From Lactobacillus bombicola (GTDB taxonomy: Bacteria > Bacillota > Bacilli > Lactobacillales > Lactobacillaceae), in contig NZ_FOMN01000006.1 of assembly GCF_900112665.1 (NCBI RefSeq), positions 1 to 64,000 on the forward strand: 64,000 bases of DNA, in the 5' to 3' direction. The notes below the pieces were generated by a model that worked only from the letters and a program-made list of their open reading frames with translations, searched no databases and was not told the origin of the DNA. Shown here piece after piece: positions 6,734 through 16,571 of the stretch. Position 1 is the stretch's first letter. Each line of letters opens with the position of its first letter. The translations under genes were made by a program, and so were the position numbers.

Positions 6734-7906
6734 ATGAATATTGGTATTTTTACCGATACATATTTCCCACAAATAAGTGGAGTGGCAACATCAATTGAAA
6801 CGCTTAAAGAAGCTCTAGAAGATCAGGGACATAATGTTTTTATTTTTACAACTACTGATCCCCATGTTGAAAAAGGACGAGTAGATGCTAATGTTTTTCG
6901 TTTTAGTAGTGTACCGTTTATTTCTTTTACTGATCGCCGAATTGCCTATAGAGGTTTTTTTGAAGCAACTAAGGTTGCTCGCGAAGTTAAGCTTGATATT
7001 GTTCATACTCAAACTGAATTTGCACTAGGAATGATAGGTAAGTATGTAGCCCATCAGCTCAAGATTCCAGCCATTCATACTTATCATACAATGTATGAGG
7101 ACTATTTACATTATGTTCTAAATGGTCATTTGCTTAGACCATATCATGTTAAGCAGTTTACCAAGGTCTTTCTTAAAAACATGGATGGTGCAATTGCTCC
7201 TAGCGAACGTGTAGACGAACTTTTAAAACGTTATAGGGTTGGTATACCTATAAAGGTAATTCCAACGGGCGTGGACGTTAAAAACATGAATAAGAAGGTA
7301 AATCGTGATATTCGTCAAGAACTAGGCATTGCTGCTGATGCACCAGTAATATTAACTTTAAGTAGAATCGCTGGCGAAAAAAAGATTGACCGCATACTTA
7401 ATGTGATGCCAGAAATCGTTGAAGAATTTCCTAATGTTTGTTTAGTTATTTCTGGTGATGGACCTGATGTTAAAGTATTGCAAGATCAAGTAGAGCGGTT
7501 GACCCTTGAAAATAATGTAATTTTTACTGGTGATGTGAATCATGATGACGTCGGAGCCTTTTACAAAATGGCAAATTTATTTGTTTCAGCAAGTGATACT
7601 GAAACACAAGGATTGACTTATATTGAAGCATTAGCAGCTGGAACAAAATGTGTAGTTTATGATACTGATTATACTGAAAATGTTTTTGATGATTCTGACT
7701 TTGGTCAAGTATTTACTACTCCAAGCGAGATGCGCGACAAAATTATATTCTATTTAAATAATAAGCAAACTATAATTCCTAAAGATAAACTAAAGACGAA
7801 ACTCAATCAAATTTCTGCTAAAAAATTTGGTCAAGAAGTTTATCAGTTTTATCAAGAAATAATTGATAATTATCAAGAAAATTTTAAAGAGGATTCAAAT
7901 GATTAG
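6734..7906 (+). CDS. lafA: GT4 glycosyltransferase, probable diacylglycerol glucosyltransferase (LafA-type)
   Basis: Transfers a hexose from a nucleotide sugar to diacylglycerol at the inner membrane face, first step of the glycolipid anchor for lipoteichoic acid. 390 residues: GT-B fold with N-terminal acceptor domain beginning MNIGIFTDTYFPQISGVATS, the usual opening of 1,2-diacylglycerol 3-glucosyltransferases, and C-terminal GT4 domain with SGDGPD and SDTETQGLTYIEALAAG (donor-binding E-x7-E region). RBS ggaggt (6722-6727). It overlaps the next glycosyltransferase by 8 bp and heads a four-gene operon ending in ltaS. Operon context supports the lipid role; the exact sugar is inferred. Confidence 0.8.
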   Translation: MNIGIFTDTYFPQISGVATSIETLKEALEDQGHNVFIFTTTDPHVEKGRVDANVFRFSSVPFISFTDRRIAYRGFFEATKVAREVKLDIVHTQTEFALGMIGKYVAHQLKIPAIHTYHTMYEDYLHYVLNGHLLRPYHVKQFTKVFLKNMDGAIAPSERVDELLKRYRVGIPIKVIPTGVDVKNMNKKVNRDIRQELGIAADAPVILTLSRIAGEKKIDRILNVMPEIVEEFPNVCLVISGDGPDVKVLQDQVERLTLENNVIFTGDVNHDDVGAFYKMANLFVSASDTETQGLTYIEALAAGTKCVVYDTDYTENVFDDSDFGQVFTTPSEMRDKIIFYLNNKQTIIPKDKLKTKLNQISAKKFGQEVYQFYQEIIDNYQENFKEDSND

Positions 7907-8942
7907 AATCAACATGTTCTCACAAGCAGATTCTGTAGCTGGTCAAGGCGTTGGCTCGGCTTACAAAGAATTGATGAGCCTACTTAGGACGCATTTAATT
8001 AATGAATTTTACGTGACAAATAATAAATATGGGATGAGTGATTTAACCCACTATCATACAATTAATCCAACTTATTATGCCAATAGTTTTTCACCAGCTA
8101 GAGGACGTAAGATTGGATATGTGCATTTTTTGCCTGAAACACTTGAAGGTTCACTTCAATTACCTTCATCTGTTAAAAAAGTCTTTTATAACTATGTCAT
8201 TGATTTTTACAAAAGAATGGATCAAATTGTTGTAGTTAATCCAATTTTTATTGATAAGTTAGTTAAATATGGTATCAGACGAGAAAATATAAAGTACATT
8301 CCTAATTTTGTAGCTAAAAATGAATTTTATCCCAAGAAACAAGTAGAAAAAAATGCTTTTCGTCATCAAATAGGGATTCCATTGGATAGATTTGTTGTTT
8401 TTGGAGATGGTCAGGTTCAAGCACGTAAAGGTGTTGATGATTTTGTAAAAATGGCCAAAGCTAATCCAGAGGTTCAATTTATTTGGGCTGGTGGTTTCTC
8501 ATTTGGTAAAATTACTGACGGCTATGAGCATTTTAAAAAAATGGTTGACCAACCACCAAAAAATTTACAATTTACAGGGATCATTGACCGGAAAAAGTTA
8601 GTTAACTACTTAAATATTGCCAATCTTTTTGTTTTACCATCATATGATGAATTATTTCCCATGTCAGTTCTTGAAGCATTTAGCTGTGGTACGCCAGTAT
8701 TATTGCGTGATCTTGACTTATATGAAGCAATTATTAGTGGCTATTATCTAAAAGGCAAGGACTTTGCTGAGATGAATGCACAACTTCGTCAAGCTGTGCA
8801 AGATCAAGCTCTCTTAAATAAATACAGTAATTTATCAATTAAAGCTAGTGAAAAATATTCAGAAAATAACTTAGCAAAAATTTGGAACGATTTTTATCAT
8901 GAACAATATGAAATTGGACAAAAATTAGGGCAGATTCACTAA
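7899..8942 (+). CDS. lafB: GT4 glycosyltransferase, probable second glycolipid sugar transferase (LafB-type)
   Basis: Likely adds the second hexose to monoglycosyl-diacylglycerol. 347 residues with the GT4 fold; begins MIRINMFSQADSVAGQGVGS and has the C-terminal donor-site region SYDELFPMSVLEAFSCGTPV. The ATG at 7899 is chosen over 7863 because aaagagg (7886-7892) precedes it and it lies within the last codons of the previous gene, typical of coupled translation. Its stop TAA overlaps the ATG of the next gene (TAATG at 8940-8944). Function is inferred from the paired-glycosyltransferase plus LtaS arrangement known in Listeria and lactobacilli. Confidence 0.75.
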   Translation: MIRINMFSQADSVAGQGVGSAYKELMSLLRTHLINEFYVTNNKYGMSDLTHYHTINPTYYANSFSPARGRKIGYVHFLPETLEGSLQLPSSVKKVFYNYVIDFYKRMDQIVVVNPIFIDKLVKYGIRRENIKYIPNFVAKNEFYPKKQVEKNAFRHQIGIPLDRFVVFGDGQVQARKGVDDFVKMAKANPEVQFIWAGGFSFGKITDGYEHFKKMVDQPPKNLQFTGIIDRKKLVNYLNIANLFVLPSYDELFPMSVLEAFSCGTPVLLRDLDLYEAIISGYYLKGKDFAEMNAQLRQAVQDQALLNKYSNLSIKASEKYSENNLAKIWNDFYHEQYEIGQKLGQIH

Positions 8943-9967
8943 TGAATAAAAAATATTTTTGGGGAATTGTGGTTGTTTTATTAATTAGTGGCGGAGTTTT
9001 ATACTTAGACCTCAAAGACATACCTTTTGTTCACTTAATCGAAGCTGCTAAAAATATAAATGTTATTGCTTTATTTGCAGTATTTGGCCTAATGATACTA
9101 TCTTATGCTTTTGAAGCGAGTATATTAGCAGTGTTAGCGAAGAGAAAGAACGAACCTAGGCGCTCAAGATGGGCTTTTTTTCGTATACCGATAATCCAAG
9201 CCTTATTTAATGCAATAACGCCTATGTCAACTGGGGGACAACCTTCACAGTTAGCAGCAATGATTCAGATTGGAATTGAAGGAGGACGGGCGACTTCAAT
9301 TTTATTAATGAAATTTATTATTTATCAAATTGTAGTATTTTTTGCTTATGTGATAACGATTATTACTGGATTTAACTTGGTTGCAACCAAGTTCGCTGGC
9401 TTGGCTTTTCTGATTGCGATTGGTTTTTTACTACACATTAGTTCAATTGTCTTTTTACTAGCAATTTTTTTTGCTTATGACTGGACTAAAAGAGTGACAA
9501 ATATCTTAATGGATTTATTGAGCAGATTTATTAATACTAGCCGAGTTGCTGGCTGGCGAAATGGTACTTTAGAAAAGATTGATACCTTTTATTATGAAAG
9601 TCAGAAATTAAGACAGGAAAAAAAGAAATTACTTTTGTCTGGTAGTTTAACGATATTACAGTTACTGTGTTTTTATTCGGTGCCATATTTGATATTACTA
9701 ACTTTAAATGTATCGGCTGATTGGGTAAGCGTCACTCAAATGAATATTATGATTATGATGTTGATGTCAATAGTCCCAATTCCAGGAGCATCTGGTGGCG
9801 CTGAGTATAGTTTTCAGACACTTTTTGCAACATTTGTTTCTTCGCGTGGTTCATTGATTTTGGTTATGTTTTTGTGGCGTTTTGTTACGTATTTTTTTGG
9901 CATGATTTTAGGAATATTAGGCTGGATTTTTAAACCTAAAAAAATTTCTAGTACACTAGATGATTGA
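8942..9967 (+). CDS. Flippase-like integral membrane protein (LPG synthase TM-domain/UPF0104 family)
   Basis: 341 residues with about 8 hydrophobic helices. Motifs typical of the family are visible: NAITPMSTGGQPSQLAAM (about residues 93-110) and VPIPGASGGAEYSFQTLF (about 279-296), which resemble the membrane part of MprF and YbhN-like proteins. Its ATG overlaps the stop of the preceding glycosyltransferase, so it belongs to the glycolipid/LTA operon. A role in moving the glycolipid across the membrane is attractive but unproven; the family has members with different lipids. Confidence 0.75.
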   Translation: MNKKYFWGIVVVLLISGGVLYLDLKDIPFVHLIEAAKNINVIALFAVFGLMILSYAFEASILAVLAKRKNEPRRSRWAFFRIPIIQALFNAITPMSTGGQPSQLAAMIQIGIEGGRATSILLMKFIIYQIVVFFAYVITIITGFNLVATKFAGLAFLIAIGFLLHISSIVFLLAIFFAYDWTKRVTNILMDLLSRFINTSRVAGWRNGTLEKIDTFYYESQKLRQEKKKLLLSGSLTILQLLCFYSVPYLILLTLNVSADWVSVTQMNIMIMMLMSIVPIPGASGGAEYSFQTLFATFVSSRGSLILVMFLWRFVTYFFGMILGILGWIFKPKKISSTLDD

Positions 9968-10035
9968 TTTTAATTAAAAGATATAGTAAGTAATCATACT
10001 TGATTAGGATATTGGCATGGCAAAAGGAGAATAAA

Positions 10036-12096
10036 ATGACACGAATTAAATCTTTTCTTCAATGGCTAACACAAGATAAATTGGGTTTTTTTGTCATTGT
10101 TTTAATGGCCTTTTGGCTAAAAACTTACATAGCATACTTGACCAAATTTAATTTAGGTTCAGTGGGTGCGATGCAAAACTTTTTATTATTTATTAACCCG
10201 CTTCCTGCTGCCATTTTATTGATGGGAATAGGTCTATTCTTTAAAGGGCGTAAATCATACTGGATTATTTTATTAATTGATCTATTACTGACTTTTTGGT
10301 TATTTGCTAATATTTTATATTATCGGGAATTTTCTAACTTTTTATCTGTTTCAATTATTAAGACTTCTGATTCAACTGCAGATAATTTAGGCAAAAGTAT
10401 TATAGGAATAATTCATCCAAGTGATTTTTTAGTTTTTCTAGATTTCATAATAATTATTGGATTAATATTCAGTAAGGTAATTAGGTATGATCTTCGTCCT
10501 TTAAAATTAAAATTTAATTTATTAGTAGAGGGACTAGCAGCAATATTAATTGGACTTAACTTATTAATGGCACAAAAAGATCGGTCTGGCCTTTTAACTA
10601 GAACTTTTGATAATAGTTATATTGTTAAATACTTAGGGATGAATGAATATGCAATCTATGATGGCTTTAAAACCGCCCAAACAAGTGAACAGATGGCTAA
10701 AGCTAATGTATCAGATTTGCAATCGGTAAAAAAGTATTTAAAAAGTAATTCTGTTAAACCTAATGCAACATATACTGGCGTTGCCAAAGGGAAAAATGTT
10801 TTAATTATTCATTTGGAAAGTTTTCAGCAATTTTTAATTGACTATAAGTGGAAAGGTAAAGCCGTTACCCCCAACTTAAATAAGCTTTATCATTCTAAAA
10901 ATAGCCTAAGTTTTGCTAATTTTTATAATCAAGTTGGTCAAGGTAAGACATCAGATGCTGAAATGATGCTTGAAAATTCACTTTACGGCTTGCAATCTGG
11001 TTCAGCTATGTCTAGTTATGGCACATCTAATACCTTTGAGAGTGCTCCAGCCATTTTAAAGCAAAAAGCAAATTATACAACTGCAGTTATGCATGGTGGA
11101 GCAGGATCATTTTGGAATCGAAATAATGCATACAAGCAGTTTGGCTATCAATATTTTATGCCCCTTTCGTACTATGATAATAAGCCAAAATATTATATTG
11201 GTTATGGTTTAAAAGATAAAATCTTTTTTTCTCAATCAATTAAATATATAGAGCGCTTGCCGCAACCGTTCTATTTAAAATTGCTAACCGTTACTAACCA
11301 TTATCCTTATGAAATCGATAAGAAAAACCAAAAAATAGAACGTACGGATACTGGTGATGAAACAGTTGATGGTTATGTTCAAACAGCGCATTACTTGGAT
11401 CAGGCTGTAGGTGAATTGCTTTCTTGGATGAAAAAAACGGGCCTAGATCAAAAGACAATTTTGGTTCTATATGGTGATCACTACGGTATTTCTGGTAATC
11501 ATCATCAAGCTAGCGCTGAATTATTAAAGCAAGCTGATTTTACTAATTTCGATAATTTAAAATTTCAAAGGGTACCATTAATATTTAACATGAGAGGGCT
11601 TAATGGCGGCATTAAAAAAACATATGGCGGTGAAATAGATGTGTTGCCAACTTTACTAAATTTACTTGGAATTAATAATCAAGATACTATTCAATTTGGG
11701 CATGACTTGTTGAGTTCAGCAGCGCCGCAAATTGTTGCTCAAAGAAATGGCGACTTTATTACGCCAAAATATGCAAAAGTAGGCGGAAATTACTATAATA
11801 CTAAGACAGGATTAGAAATAGAACATCCTGACAAAAAATTAAAAGCTGAACTTGTTGGCCTCTCAAATAAAGTTACTACGCAATTGTCGCTATCAGACCG
11901 AGTAATTGCGGGGAATTTGCTACGTTTTTATAAGCCTAAATGGTTTAAAAAAGTTACGCCACATAAATATGATTATAATGAGAAAAAGTCTTTGAAAGAT
12001 TTGTTTAGTCAAAATAAGACTTCAATGTGGTATCAGAATCATCAGAAGTCAACGCAGTCGAAATTTAAAACTGATGCACCAGAATTGGAAAAATAA
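10036..12096 (+). CDS. ltaS: Lipoteichoic acid synthase, LtaS family
   Basis: Polymerises glycerol phosphate from phosphatidylglycerol onto the glycolipid anchor on the outer face of the membrane. 686 residues: five N-terminal membrane helices, then an extracellular sulfatase-like domain. Catalytic residues fit Staphylococcus LtaS: Glu261 in HLESF, Thr305 in GKTSDAE (nucleophile), Asp481/His482 in YGDHYG. The ATG at 10036 is preferred to 10000 because aaaggaga (10023-10030) precedes it. It follows the two glycolipid glycosyltransferases and the flippase-like gene, so anchor synthesis and polymerisation are probably co-transcribed. Confidence 0.92.
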   Translation: MTRIKSFLQWLTQDKLGFFVIVLMAFWLKTYIAYLTKFNLGSVGAMQNFLLFINPLPAAILLMGIGLFFKGRKSYWIILLIDLLLTFWLFANILYYREFSNFLSVSIIKTSDSTADNLGKSIIGIIHPSDFLVFLDFIIIIGLIFSKVIRYDLRPLKLKFNLLVEGLAAILIGLNLLMAQKDRSGLLTRTFDNSYIVKYLGMNEYAIYDGFKTAQTSEQMAKANVSDLQSVKKYLKSNSVKPNATYTGVAKGKNVLIIHLESFQQFLIDYKWKGKAVTPNLNKLYHSKNSLSFANFYNQVGQGKTSDAEMMLENSLYGLQSGSAMSSYGTSNTFESAPAILKQKANYTTAVMHGGAGSFWNRNNAYKQFGYQYFMPLSYYDNKPKYYIGYGLKDKIFFSQSIKYIERLPQPFYLKLLTVTNHYPYEIDKKNQKIERTDTGDETVDGYVQTAHYLDQAVGELLSWMKKTGLDQKTILVLYGDHYGISGNHHQASAELLKQADFTNFDNLKFQRVPLIFNMRGLNGGIKKTYGGEIDVLPTLLNLLGINNQDTIQFGHDLLSSAAPQIVAQRNGDFITPKYAKVGGNYYNTKTGLEIEHPDKKLKAELVGLSNKVTTQLSLSDRVIAGNLLRFYKPKWFKKVTPHKYDYNEKKSLKDLFSQNKTSMWYQNHQKSTQSKFKTDAPELEK

Positions 12097-12165
12097 AATT
12101 AGTAATAAAACATATTTTGTGCTAAAATTTAACAGTAATCGTATCTGTATATTGGAGGCAGCATA

Positions 12166-12399
12166 TTGTATAATTTATTTATGACGCTACTAATTATTGT
12201 TTCAATTTTAATCGTTATTGTTACAATGATGCAGCCGCAAAAGCAGCAAGATGCATTAAATGCCTTATCTGGCGGTGCAGTTTTTAGTGGACAAACAAAA
12301 AAACGTGGTTTTGAAGCATTTATGGAAAAAGTGACCGCAATTTTATTAGTTCTCTTTTTTGCTTTTGCTATTGTGTTAGCTTATTTGTCCTCAAAATAA
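12166..12399 (+). CDS. secG: Preprotein translocase subunit SecG
   Basis: 77 residues with two membrane helices around the polar loop MMQPQKQQDALNALSGG, the SecG signature region. It assists SecYEG/SecA export. TTG start with ggagg (12154-12158) 7 nt upstream. Followed by a terminator, then rnr and smpB, a gene order conserved in Firmicutes. Confidence 0.92.
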   Translation: MYNLFMTLLIIVSILIVIVTMMQPQKQQDALNALSGGAVFSGQTKKRGFEAFMEKVTAILLVLFFAFAIVLAYLSSK

Positions 12400-12408
12400 G
12401 CGTTGGTT

Positions 12409-12440
12409 CCTCCCAATCAAACGATGGGAGGATTTTTTTT
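12409..12440 (+). terminator. Terminator after secG
   Basis: cctccca / tgggagg hairpin followed by eight T. Some read-through into rnr is likely, given the conserved gene order. Confidence 0.88.
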
Positions 12441-12470
12441 ATCTTTTTATTAAAGAATGGAGATTAGTGC

Positions 12471-14783
12471 ATGGCACAAAACGATAAAATCTTAGCTAAT
12501 GTTTTAGAGATATTTCGTCATAATCCCAAAAAACAATATCAAGTAGAACAAATTGATCGAATGTTGCGACGCGACCGCCTAGGTAACTTTTCTGATATCG
12601 TTAAAGCTTTGTCTTTCCTTGAGCAACAAAAACAAATTATCACTGACGGCAACGGACATTATCAGCTTACTCAAGAAAATATTGTTATTGAAGGAGTTTT
12701 TAAGGCTAATAGTAAAGGATTTGGCTTTGTGAGACTCGAAGATGAAGAAGCCGATGATGTCTTTATTGCTAAAGATTATACAAATTGTGCACTTGATGGT
12801 GATCAAGTGCGTGTAAAGATCACTGCTGGTGGTAACCCTTGGAATGGTAAGGGGCCAGAGGGTCAAGTCGAAGAAGTTGTTGAACATGGCATTGAGAATG
12901 TAGTTGGGGAATTTAATCCTTTAACCGATCAACAAGTTAAAGTTAGTCATTATATTGGCTATGTAGTAAGTACCAATAAAAAATTAGCAAATTACCGTAT
13001 TTATGTGGGGGAAGTCGGACTACACCCACAAAAGGGTGACATTGTTAAGGTGGCAATTGAAAAGTATCCTAATGAAGCTAATCCTGATACAATGCTAGGC
13101 ATTATTACCAACGTCATTGGTAATAAAAATACTCCTGGTGTTGATATTATGGCAATTGTTTCTGCTCATAACGTTCGTTGTGAATGGGATCAAAAAGCAT
13201 TGGATCAAGCTAACGCAATCCCGGATCATGTGACTGCTGAAGATATGGCTAACCGAGAAGATATTCGTGAACAACCAACAGTTACAATTGATGGTGATGA
13301 TTCTAAAGACTTTGATGATGCGGTTGTTTTGTGGAAATTACCTAATGGTAATTATCATTTAGGTGTTCATATTGCTGATGTTGCCTATTATATTAAGGAA
13401 AATTCTCCTTTAGACCAAGAGGCATACACTAGGGGTAACAGTACCTATTTAGTTGATCGAGTAATTCCAATGTTACCATTTAGATTATCTAATGGAATTT
13501 GTTCCTTAAATGAGGGCGAAGACAGATTAGTTTTATCATGTGATATGGAAATTACTCCTGAAGGTGAACGGGTAAATTACTGTATTCATCCTTCTGTTAT
13601 GCGCTCACATGCTAGAATGACTTATAACAATGTAAATAAGGTCTTAGATTTAAATAATCATGAACCATTGGCAGAAAAATACCACAAGCTGGCGCCAATG
13701 CTACATGATATGGCAGAATTGCACAATGCACTTTATCAAAAGCGCCATCAGCGTGGTGCAATTGATTTTGAAGAACCAGAAGCTAAAATTGTCGTCGATG
13801 AGCTAGGGAAACCCGTTGATATTGTCCTTCATAATCGTGGAATTGCTGAAAAAATGATAGAATCCTTTATGCTGATAGCTAATGAAACAGTAGCTGAGGA
13901 TTTTTATAAAAAGCACGTTCCATTTTTATATCGGGTTCATGAAACTCCAGATGGTGAGCGGATTAAGGGGTTCTTTGAATTTTGTAGTGCTTTTGGGTTG
14001 CAAATTACGGCTGATCCTAACCATGTTCGCCCAATTGACTTACAAAAAGTAGTTTCAAAAACATTAGAGACGCCAGAAGAAGCTGTGGTCCAGATGATGA
14101 TGCTCCGTAGTTTAAAACAGGCACATTATTCAGAAGAACCGCTAGGTCACTTTGGTCTTGCAGCCAAATTTTATACGCATTTTACTTCACCAATTAGGCG
14201 TTATTCTGATTTAATGGTTCACCGTATGATTCATGAATACATGGATCAGGGAACCGATAAAGCTATTCAAGCTCATTTTGCTAGTTGTTTACCTGATGTT
14301 GCCGATCAAACTTCAACTCAAGAACGTGTGTCAATTGATACTGAACGCGAAGTTAATGATTTAAAGATGACTGAATATATGTCGGATCAAGTTGGACAAC
14401 ACTTTGATGCAGTTGTTTCATCCGTAACTAGTTTTGGTATGTTTATTCAGTTACCCAATACAGTTGAAGGTTTAATTCATATTTCGAATTTAACGGATGA
14501 TTTTTATAGTTTTAATGAAAAAAGCATGACTTTAACTGGACGAGGAACGCACAAGCAATATCAAGTTGGAATGCCAATTAAGGTTACTTTAATAAATGCT
14601 AATATTGAACAGCACCAACTTGACTTTGAAATCTATGATCCTGATGCACCTAAGAAGGCACATAATGATCGTGGGCATGGTTTTAAGAAGACGCAGGACC
14701 GTAACCGCTCTAATCATCGTGGTAAGCGGACTGGTTTTCATCAAAGCGGCAATCATCCGCATTTAAGTAAATATAAGCGGTAG
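12471..14783 (+). CDS. rnr: Ribonuclease R
   Basis: 3'-5' exoribonuclease of the RNB family that degrades structured RNA and cooperates with tmRNA/SmpB. 770 residues: N-terminal winged helix (about 1-65), cold-shock domains (about 70-220), RNB catalytic domain starting near DIREQPTVTIDGDDSKDFDD with the metal-binding aspartates, S1 domain (about 635-710) and a basic tail rich in K/R/H. Strong RBS (aatggag) before the ATG. The neighbour smpB follows after 9 nt, matching the functional link in trans-translation. Confidence 0.96.
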   Translation: MAQNDKILANVLEIFRHNPKKQYQVEQIDRMLRRDRLGNFSDIVKALSFLEQQKQIITDGNGHYQLTQENIVIEGVFKANSKGFGFVRLEDEEADDVFIAKDYTNCALDGDQVRVKITAGGNPWNGKGPEGQVEEVVEHGIENVVGEFNPLTDQQVKVSHYIGYVVSTNKKLANYRIYVGEVGLHPQKGDIVKVAIEKYPNEANPDTMLGIITNVIGNKNTPGVDIMAIVSAHNVRCEWDQKALDQANAIPDHVTAEDMANREDIREQPTVTIDGDDSKDFDDAVVLWKLPNGNYHLGVHIADVAYYIKENSPLDQEAYTRGNSTYLVDRVIPMLPFRLSNGICSLNEGEDRLVLSCDMEITPEGERVNYCIHPSVMRSHARMTYNNVNKVLDLNNHEPLAEKYHKLAPMLHDMAELHNALYQKRHQRGAIDFEEPEAKIVVDELGKPVDIVLHNRGIAEKMIESFMLIANETVAEDFYKKHVPFLYRVHETPDGERIKGFFEFCSAFGLQITADPNHVRPIDLQKVVSKTLETPEEAVVQMMMLRSLKQAHYSEEPLGHFGLAAKFYTHFTSPIRRYSDLMVHRMIHEYMDQGTDKAIQAHFASCLPDVADQTSTQERVSIDTEREVNDLKMTEYMSDQVGQHFDAVVSSVTSFGMFIQLPNTVEGLIHISNLTDDFYSFNEKSMTLTGRGTHKQYQVGMPIKVTLINANIEQHQLDFEIYDPDAPKKAHNDRGHGFKKTQDRNRSNHRGKRTGFHQSGNHPHLSKYKR

Positions 14784-14792
14784 GTTAAAAAA

Positions 14793-15251
14793 TTGAAGAA
14801 TGAAAAGAATGAGAATTTAGTTGCTCAGAACAAGAAAGCGCACCATGATTATTTTGTTAAAGAGACTTTTGAAGCAGGAATTGCTTTAACTGGAACAGAG
14901 ATTAAATCTGTGCGAGCACGGCGGATAAATTTGCGTGATGGTTATGTTCAGATAATTAATGGATCAGCTTTTTTGGAAAATGTGCATATTAGTGAATACA
15001 AGCAAGGTAATCGCTATAACCATGAACCACTTCGAAGTAGACGCCTATTGTTACATAAAAAAGAATTATTGCGTTTAGCAAAGGCACAATCTGAACGTGG
15101 AATCGCTATTATTCCGCTTAAAGTATATATCAAACATGGCTTTGCAAAAGTATTACTTGGTGTGGGTCAAGGCAAGAAAAAATATGATAAACGGGAAACA
15201 ATTAAAAAACGCGATCAAGAACGTGAAATTCGTCGCCAGTATAAAATTTAA
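14793..15251 (+). CDS. smpB: SsrA-binding protein SmpB
   Basis: 152 residues; binds tmRNA and delivers it to stalled ribosomes. Conserved [40 protein letters not shown], and the basic C-terminal tail [19 protein letters not shown] are present. The start used is a TTG at 14793 with only a weak ribosome binding site (taggtt), so translation may be coupled to rnr. The ssrA gene itself was not found here. Confidence 0.93.
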   Translation: MKNEKNENLVAQNKKAHHDYFVKETFEAGIALTGTEIKSVRARRINLRDGYVQIINGSAFLENVHISEYKQGNRYNHEPLRSRRLLLHKKELLRLAKAQSERGIAIIPLKVYIKHGFAKVLLGVGQGKKKYDKRETIKKRDQEREIRRQYKI

Positions 15252-15252
15252 A

Positions 15253-15288
15253 AATAGTTTGGCTAATTAGCAGTCAAACTATTTTTTA
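15253..15288 (+). terminator. Terminator after smpB
   Basis: aatagtttg / caaactatt hairpin with T-run. Confidence 0.88.
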
Positions 15289-15289
15289 T

Positions 15290-15740
15290 TAAAAATTGAA
15301 TTTATTTTGATTCATTTTATCTAGATAAACAAGCAATTTGATTTTTGGATTTAAACAATTTATTAGTTAAATCTCTTCTTAGAGCTACAGTTAAAGAAGA
15401 AAGATTATTTTTATACTTAAAAAATATAAATATAACTGGACTTTATATTGTAGATATAGATAATATAATGCTAAGGTCTAAATTTTGGCTGATTCATTTA
15501 AATTAGTTAATTATTATTTTAAGAAAGCGTAGAGTAAATTTGGGCTTGTAATATGTTATTTTATAAACTAATAATTTTAATAAAAATTATATACCACAAG
15601 TATAATTGTAACCATTGTCTTCTGACATAAAAATTATGCTTATTTATTCAGATTTCATTTATTTGCTTACAACTGTGATATTTCGTATTATTAAAGTGTA
15701 TGTGTATGTATAGTTACACTTGCTTATAATAATATACTCG
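15290..15740. other. AT-rich intergenic region
   Basis: No supported ORF, tRNA or known riboswitch. Very AT-rich with multiple in-frame stops in all frames; probably decayed DNA plus the nitroreductase promoter region. Confidence 0.55.
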
Positions 15741-15742
15741 GT

Positions 15743-15767
15743 TACTTTTTAAAAAGTAGACTATAAT
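15743..15767 (+). promoter_or_regulatory. Palindromic operator and -10 box before nitroreductase
   Basis: A 16-bp perfect palindrome tacttttt/aaaaagta (15743-15758) ends 3 nt before TATAAT (15762-15767), where a repressor could block the promoter. No -35 of good quality is seen. Confidence 0.45.
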
Positions 15768-15832
15768 TTTGCAAAAGTTATTTAATTTTATATTTTAAAA
15801 TATTTGCTAATAATGTGAGGATTTGAAACAAA

Positions 15833-16489
15833 ATGGAATTTAATGATGTTTACAATAATGAACGTGTGACACGTAAGTTTACAAATCGTAAAGTCAATGA
15901 AAACTTGCTTGCTAAAATAATTGAACGTGCTAAGCAATCACCTTCACTGCTCAATTCACAGCCATGGAAGGCATATGTTTTAACAGGTGAAGCATTAAAA
16001 AAATTTAAAAAAGATGTCAGAGAGCAATTGGATGCTAACGTTGAACCAAATGAAGATTTTACCACAATGCTATCACTTAATTGGGATTTATATCCTAGTC
16101 AAAATATGGCAACAGTTGGGGCTTCACAACCCTATTTTTTTAATAATAAAATGGAATTGTTTACAGAAGCAAATAATACTATGTTTAATGCCCAAGATAT
16201 AGTTTTTTTAACAATTCCGAAAGCTTCGCCTATATGGTCGGTGTTTGATCTAGGGATTTTTGCACAAAGTATTATGCTTTTAGCGATTGATGCCGGCTTA
16301 GCAATTATGCCAGCCCATTCAATGGTTTCTTATCCTAAAGTAGTAAGGAAATATACCAAAATTCCTGATGAAGAACTAGTCGGAATGGCGATTGGTCTAG
16401 GCTATCGTGACAATGCAGCAGAAGTTAATGACTCCAAGTATATTCCTAATAGATTACCTACTGAAGAAGTTTATAAATTAGTTAAGTAA
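15833..16489 (+). CDS. Nitroreductase-family flavoprotein
   Basis: 218 residues, FMN-dependent NAD(P)H oxidoreductase fold. The N-terminal RVTRKFTNRKVNENLLAKII and SPSLLNSQPWKAYVL motifs are the FMN phosphate-binding and interface segments of the nitroreductase family, and the C-terminal MAIGLGYRD is the usual last strand. Physiological substrate unknown (quinones, nitroaromatics or flavin). Monocistronic: a long AT-rich region lies upstream and the next gene has its own RBS 80 bases on. Confidence 0.85.
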   Translation: MEFNDVYNNERVTRKFTNRKVNENLLAKIIERAKQSPSLLNSQPWKAYVLTGEALKKFKKDVREQLDANVEPNEDFTTMLSLNWDLYPSQNMATVGASQPYFFNNKMELFTEANNTMFNAQDIVFLTIPKASPIWSVFDLGIFAQSIMLLAIDAGLAIMPAHSMVSYPKVVRKYTKIPDEELVGMAIGLGYRDNAAEVNDSKYIPNRLPTEEVYKLVK

Positions 16490-16571
16490 AGGGATAGATT
16501 TTTCCATTAAAAGGGAGCGATTAATGTTAAGATATATGCTAAAGGATAATTAATAAAAGGTGATATAAATT

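Noticed and set aside
12579-12887. 102-codon minus-strand ORF inside rnr
   Set aside because: No RBS, no recognisable domain; overlaps the winged-helix/cold-shock coding part of RNase R.
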